Assembly (NCBI GenBank): GCA_015295985.1
Contig: DVDX01000018.1
Span: forward strand, 1-64,000
Reading direction: 5' to 3'
Source of the DNA: Synechococcus sp. M44_DOE_062
GTDB taxonomy: Bacteria > Cyanobacteriota > Cyanobacteriia > Thermostichales > Thermostichaceae
DNA: 64,000 nucleotides
This document shows positions 60,338 through 64,000 of this stretch, in pieces. The notes under the pieces were generated by a model, which saw nothing but the letters and a program-made list of their open reading frames with translations, had not been told where the DNA came from and did no database searches. The translations under genes were made by a program, and so were the position numbers. The number at the start of each line of letters is the position of its first letter. The first letter of the stretch is position 1.

Positions 60338-61291
60338 ATGCTAATTGATGCAACACTTGTTGATGCAACACTTGTCAAAAATGCCATAGAGGCGATGGGG
60401 GCAACCTTGATCCTGGCGCAGGGGATGACTCAGTCCTTCACTTGGACAGATATTTTCTTAGTGGTGGCTTTGGTGTTTTTGGAGGCCGCCCTCTCTGCGG
60501 ACAACGCCGTTGCCCTGGCGGCTCTGGTGAAGCATCTGCCCACCCCCCAGCAACAGAATCGGGCCCTGCGCTGGGGCATCATCGGCGCTTACGGCTTTCG
60601 CATCGCCATTGTTTTCGCGGCAGTTTGGTTGGTGGAATATCCACCCGCTCGGTTTTTCGGGGCTTGCTATCTGCTCTGGCTGGCCTGGCAGCATTTTCGG
60701 GGCGAAGAAGAAGGCTCAGAACAGGACATCACCCGCCACGCCAACTTTTGGCAGACCCTAGTGATGGTGGAACTGACGGATCTGGTCTTTTCTTTCGACA
60801 GTATCGCTGCTTCGGTGGGCGTCTCCCGCAAGGCTTGGGTAATCATCCTCGGTGGCATTCTCGGCATTACCCTGATGCGCTACATGGCTTCTCTGTTTTT
60901 GCGTTGGTTGGATGAGTTCTCTCACCTGGAAGATGCCGCTTTCGCCATCATCGCCCTGGTGGGGAGCACCATGTTGTTGGAAGTGTTTTTCCCCCAAATT
61001 CAGATCCCAGAGTGGGGGATGGTGGTGGCCGTGATCCCCTTATTTGTCTGGGGCTTCTCGCGGCGCGTGAAACTCCATTCAGAACAGGATAAGCAGCCGG
61101 AGCTGGCCGACGGAGGGCAGAGAGAAGAGAGAAGGGCAGCGCCTACAGATAAAACAGATAAAGTAGAGGTCATCCCCTCTGGGTGGGCGGCTGCCCTCGA
61201 GGAAGACCTGGCCCCTGAGCTGCAGAGCAGGGAGGATGGGGAAGAGAGGTACGGCTTGGGCTTATCGCCAGGGATCCCTGATTTGCCTTGA
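60338..61291 (+). CDS. TerC-family membrane protein
   Basis: The 317-residue protein has seven or so membrane segments with the TerC markers LEAALSADNAVALAALVKHLP, VELTDLVFSFDSIAASVGVSRKAWVII and the final membrane segment before FSRRVKLH; the conserved Asp residues in the membrane are present. A charged, disordered tail of about 75 residues follows. TerC/Alx proteins export Mn or help metallate exoenzymes. The first codons hold an exact 15-base tandem duplication giving DATLVDATLV, so the true N-terminus may be a later Met. I found no yybP-ykoY riboswitch upstream. Confidence 0.88.
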   Translation: MLIDATLVDATLVKNAIEAMGATLILAQGMTQSFTWTDIFLVVALVFLEAALSADNAVALAALVKHLPTPQQQNRALRWGIIGAYGFRIAIVFAAVWLVEYPPARFFGACYLLWLAWQHFRGEEEGSEQDITRHANFWQTLVMVELTDLVFSFDSIAASVGVSRKAWVIILGGILGITLMRYMASLFLRWLDEFSHLEDAAFAIIALVGSTMLLEVFFPQIQIPEWGMVVAVIPLFVWGFSRRVKLHSEQDKQPELADGGQREERRAAPTDKTDKVEVIPSGWAAALEEDLAPELQSREDGEERYGLGLSPGIPDLP

Positions 61292-61372
61292 TAGGGCTGT
61301 TGGCTGCTTCATTGCCTTGGCCCCCACTGACTCCTAAACTAGCAGTGAAGCTGACCTGAGGAGGGAAGCATC

Positions 61373-62302
61373 TTGACCCCGCAGTTCTGCTTGAAATCGT
61401 TGGTCAAGTGCTTCAGAAGCAGCATGGATAGCCCAAAGGAGCAGCAGGTGTCCGAAGATAGGCTCCAACCTTTGGCTAGGGCGGGGGTTCTGAGCACGCC
61501 AGCAGTGCAGAGTGCTACTCCCTTGGTGGAGTTGCGCCAAGTTTCCAAGCGCTTTGGCTCGACAGTGGTGCTTGACCACGTGGATCTGAAGGTGTATCGG
61601 GGTGAGGCCCTGGGCCTGGTGGGGCCTTCGGGCACCGGGAAATCGACGCTGCTGCGCATCATTGCCGGCCTAACGGAGCCAGATGCCGGAGAAGTGCTCT
61701 GGTGCGGGATCCCACTCCCGGAGATTCAAGCCCAACACGCAACTCCCCCTTTGCGGGTAGGGATGGTGTTTCAGCAGGCCGCCCTGTTCGACTCCCTGAC
61801 GGTGGAAGAAAACGTAGGGTTTTTGCTCTACGAGCACTCGCAGTTGCCCCGCTCCCGCATTCGGGAATTGGTGGCCGCCAAGCTGGAGGCGGTGGGGCTG
61901 GCGGGCAAAGAGCACAACCTGCCAGAAGAACTCTCAGGGGGGATGCGCAAACGGGCTAGCTTCGCCCGCGCCATTATGGAGGATCCCTCACTGCCCCAGG
62001 ATGAACCCCAATTGCTGCTGTACGATGAGCCCACTGCGGGTTTGGATCCCATTGCCTCGACGGTGATTGAAGATCTCATCCGGGAGCTGCAGCAGGTGAA
62101 AAAAGCCTGTGAGAGCTACATTGTGGTCACCCACCAGCACAGCACCATTTACCGCGCCACTGACCGCATTGTTTTGTTGGCTCAGGGGCAGGTGCAGTGG
62201 GAGGGATCCGTGCAGCAGATCGAAACGTGCGATAACCCCTTTGTGCGGCAGTTTTTCAGCGGTAGCGTAGAAGGGCCGATTCAAGTGGCAGGGCAGGTGT
62301 GA
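61373..62302 (+). CDS. MlaF-like ABC transporter ATPase
   Basis: A 309-codon ATPase with Walker A GPSGTGKSTLLRIIAG, signature LSGGMRKRASFARAIM and Walker B LLLYDEPTAGLDP. The LSGGMRKR form is that of MlaF/Ttg2A lipid transporters. The TTG start at 61373 has GAGGAGGG eight bases before it; ATG 61424 would shorten the protein by 17 residues. The stop overlaps the MlaD-like gene. The MlaE permease is not present in this window, so it must be elsewhere. Confidence 0.9.
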   Translation: MTPQFCLKSLVKCFRSSMDSPKEQQVSEDRLQPLARAGVLSTPAVQSATPLVELRQVSKRFGSTVVLDHVDLKVYRGEALGLVGPSGTGKSTLLRIIAGLTEPDAGEVLWCGIPLPEIQAQHATPPLRVGMVFQQAALFDSLTVEENVGFLLYEHSQLPRSRIRELVAAKLEAVGLAGKEHNLPEELSGGMRKRASFARAIMEDPSLPQDEPQLLLYDEPTAGLDPIASTVIEDLIRELQQVKKACESYIVVTHQHSTIYRATDRIVLLAQGQVQWEGSVQQIETCDNPFVRQFFSGSVEGPIQVAGQV

Positions 62303-63513
62303 TGCGTTCGCGAGCAGTGCGAGAAGGGGCAGTGGGCCTGTTGATCCTGGCGGGGGCGCTGGGCTTTGCCGGCCTGTTTTTGTGGATCTACAACCTGCGC
62401 TTCGGCAGTCGCGGCTTTCAATTTACCGTCACCTATACCAACGTGGCCGGGCTGGCCGAGGGATCCAGCGTGCGGCTGCGGGGGGTAACCGTAGGTCGGG
62501 TGGAGCGGATTGTGCCTCAACCCAGCCAAGTAGAAGTACAGGTGACCATCGACCAACCCCTAGTCATCCCCCGCGATTCCCTGTTTCTGACCAAACAGAC
62601 CGGGTTGGTGGGGGAAACGGTGATGGATATTCTGCCCCGGGGGAATATTCAGGGGACGGTGGGATCCCCTCTGGCAGCCGATTGCGACAGCAGCCAAATG
62701 GTCTGCGATGGGGATGTGGTGGAGGGCAGACCTGGGACAGATTTTGGCCAGTTATTGATTCGGCTGGATCAGTTGCTCACCCGGATCAACGACGATGAGT
62801 TCTTCGACACCCTTAACGCCACCCTAGAAGGGCTCACCCGCGTTGCCAATAGTGTGGCCAGTCTCTCAGAAACTGTAGAAGAGCGAGTAGCCCCTCTGCG
62901 CACGGAAGATCTGGACTTGTCGCAATTCACCACGGCTGCCACGGCCATCCAAGACGCGGCTGGGGCTGTGAGGGGAACTGCCCGCAGTTTTCAAGCGGCT
63001 GCCGATCAATTCACCGCCCTGGTGGATCAAAACCGCACTTCCCTCAACGCCGCCCTGGAGAACATTCAGCAGGTGAGCGCCGATCTGCAGGCCATGTCGA
63101 GCGCAGTGCGCCCACTGGTTACCGATCCACAACTCCAGGCCGATGTCCGCCAGATCCTGGCCGAGGTGCGAGCGGCTGCGGAGAACGTGGCCCAAGCTAC
63201 CGAAGATCTGCAGCAGATTGCCGCCAGCCTCAACGATCCGGGCACCTTGGCCACGCTGCGCCAAACCCTTGATTCCGCCCGCATCACCTTTCAGAATATG
63301 CAAAAAATTACCGCCGACATCGACGAGCTGACCGGAGATCCCCAGTTTCGCCGCGGCATTCGAGAGTTGGTATTGGGGCTGAGCAACTTGGTCTCCAGCG
63401 TCTCTGGGGAAGATGGGATCCAGCCCGCGGTGGCCGAAGGATATCACTTTCATTTTGCACCCGTCTCTTTTGCCCAGGGGATTGCCTCTGGATCCCAGGG
63501 ATGGCAGCCGTAG
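62302..63513 (+). CDS. MlaD-like (MCE domain) substrate-binding protein
   Basis: The 403-residue protein has one N-terminal membrane anchor (AVGLLILAGALGFAGLFLWIYNL) and an MCE domain (FTVTYTNVAGLAEGSSVRLRGVTVGRVERIV to KQTGLVGETVMDILPRG). A long helical region rich in Ala/Gln/Leu heptads reaches about residue 375. MCE proteins form hexameric rings that channel lipids across the periplasm. The start ATG overlaps the ATPase stop (TGATG), showing coupling. In cyanobacteria related systems (slr1045 group) move lipids between membranes. Confidence 0.9.
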   Translation: MRSRAVREGAVGLLILAGALGFAGLFLWIYNLRFGSRGFQFTVTYTNVAGLAEGSSVRLRGVTVGRVERIVPQPSQVEVQVTIDQPLVIPRDSLFLTKQTGLVGETVMDILPRGNIQGTVGSPLAADCDSSQMVCDGDVVEGRPGTDFGQLLIRLDQLLTRINDDEFFDTLNATLEGLTRVANSVASLSETVEERVAPLRTEDLDLSQFTTAATAIQDAAGAVRGTARSFQAAADQFTALVDQNRTSLNAALENIQQVSADLQAMSSAVRPLVTDPQLQADVRQILAEVRAAAENVAQATEDLQQIAASLNDPGTLATLRQTLDSARITFQNMQKITADIDELTGDPQFRRGIRELVLGLSNLVSSVSGEDGIQPAVAEGYHFHFAPVSFAQGIASGSQGWQP

Positions 63514-63639
63514 ACTTCCCCGTAAGTTGGCTGTCCTTCCCTCTCCCTCAAGCGGGATCCCTGAGATGAACCTGAACAACGGCGGCCAAAGCCGTTGAAG
63601 GGATCCCGAAGCTGGGGTAGGCTTTGCGGGTAAGGTGCT

Positions 63640-63684
63640 GTGCCTACGGCACCCCCTATGGCTACGCAACGCTGGCGCGACTGA
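63640..63684 (+). repeat. Dispersed hairpin repeat variants before glmS
   Basis: GTGCC-TAC-GGCAC hairpin (63640-63652) followed by GGCTACGCAACGCTGGCGCGACTGA, a TTGC-class tail variant. Both lie 17-61 bases before the glmS ATG. Confidence 0.65.
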
Positions 63685-63700
63685 GGTTGAGGTGTGAGGA

Positions 63701-64000
63701 ATGTGTGGCATTGTCGGCTACGTGGGTTTTCAGTGGGCTGCCCCCATCCTGTTGGAGGGCCTGCGCACCTTGGAGTATCGGGGCTATGATTCTGCCGGCA
63801 TTGCCACGGTGGATCGCGAAGAGGGATTGAGGATAGTCCGCGCTACCGGCAAGCTGCACAACCTGCTGGTGAAGCTGACGGCCAACATGCCCACCGCCAA
63901 GGTAGGGATTGGACATACCCGCTGGGCCACCCACGGCAGCGTAACGGAAGAAAATGCTCACCCCCACTGCGACGAGCGCGGGCGCATTGTGGTGATCCAA
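63701..64000 (+). CDS. glmS: Glucosamine-fructose-6-phosphate aminotransferase (partial)
   Basis: The N-terminal 100 residues of GlmS run off the right edge. The Ntn-amidotransferase start MCGIVGYVGF with catalytic Cys2, the segment LRTLEYRGYDSAGIATV and GIGHTRWATHGSVTEENAHPHCD are all present. The enzyme makes glucosamine-6-phosphate from fructose-6-phosphate and glutamine for peptidoglycan. GAGGTG is about nine bases before the ATG. The leader contains hairpin repeat variants; no glmS ribozyme was seen in the short gap. Confidence 0.95.
   Translation, partial: MCGIVGYVGFQWAAPILLEGLRTLEYRGYDSAGIATVDREEGLRIVRATGKLHNLLVKLTANMPTAKVGIGHTRWATHGSVTEENAHPHCDERGRIVVIQ

Noticed and set aside
63514-63700. 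glmS ribozyme
   Set aside because: The gap is short and filled by repeat hairpins; the ribozyme core cannot be recognised and it is mainly a Firmicute element.

Overview
The window is a GC-rich chromosomal segment from a cyanobacterium. Diagnostic genes are a CpcT/CpeT phycobiliprotein lyase, zeta-carotene desaturase (zds/crtQ), a CRY-DASH photolyase homologue, PrxQ and sulfiredoxin, cyanobacterial glgC, an ABA4-like membrane protein, DUF2862, DUF3318 and DUF3352 proteins, and a DnaB intein at the site known from Synechocystis. The octamer GGGATCCC (or its core GGATCC) recurs at very high density in genes and gaps, while the usual cyanobacterial HIP1 octamer GCGATCGC is almost absent. This composition, with ordinary single-copy housekeeping genes, resembles hot-spring unicellular Synechococcus of the JA-3-3Ab / JA-2-3B'a type. 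That assignment is an inference from memory, not from a search.

Layout. 1-4.5 kb: minus-strand run DUF2862 > HU-like protein > CRY-DASH, an RsbW-like ATPase on plus, then a DUF3352 protein with a small upstream ORF. 4.8-7.6 kb: a two-domain histidine phosphatase coupled to a dihydroorotase-like protein lacking the metal-binding HxH. 7.8-12.3 kb: ileS, a roughly 560-base gap without a recognised gene, a 39-residue lipoprotein and an exported NTF2-like protein. 12.4-19.2 kb: rhodanese, pepP converging on rlmN, cpcT, a broken yihY/brkB gene, tsaC and purE. 19.3-26.9 kb: two cyanobacterial membrane proteins, asparaginase, sirB-cobA (siroheme/cobalamin entry), an ABC-2 permease, a LuxR-type response regulator, sulfiredoxin, an ABA4-like protein. 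27-38 kb: an IS-like remnant, bioY, an orphan terminator, gshB, a pentapeptide protein, rpmB, a dockerin-like protein, a coiled-coil NYN protein, an HD hydrolase, prxQ, a VanY-type peptidase, tRNA-Gly, zds, a 221-bp MITE-like element and a Uma2 nuclease. 38.6-47 kb: cytosine deaminase, YggT, a UbiB-type kinase, glgC, a ParA ATPase with a coiled-coil partner, sat. 47-55.5 kb: copper amine oxidase, small proteins, tlyA and a complete pstSCAB operon behind a clear Pho box. 55.7-64 kb: rplI, intein-containing dnaB, tandem Usp, larB, TerC, MlaF/MlaD-type transport genes and the start of glmS.

The most unusual feature is a family of very short dispersed repeats, about 26 bp. Each has a 4-bp hairpin with a TNN loop (GGAC-TCC-GTCC, GCGC-TCC-GCGC, TTGC-TNN-GCAA), followed by a conserved CGCTNNCGCGACCGG-like tail. 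The hairpin arms differ between copies but stay complementary. Copies lie in gaps and also, in frame, inside genes: DUF3352 (four copies), the histidine phosphatase, CpcT, the signal-peptide region of an exported protein, and the very C-terminus of CobA. One also lies in the decayed yihY gene. These elements therefore write peptide segments into otherwise conserved proteins. Other notable items are a natural 141-residue DnaB mini-intein without an endonuclease domain, the ParA/coiled-coil pair with GTGA overlap, and the Pho-box promoter driving a Tat-type PstS.
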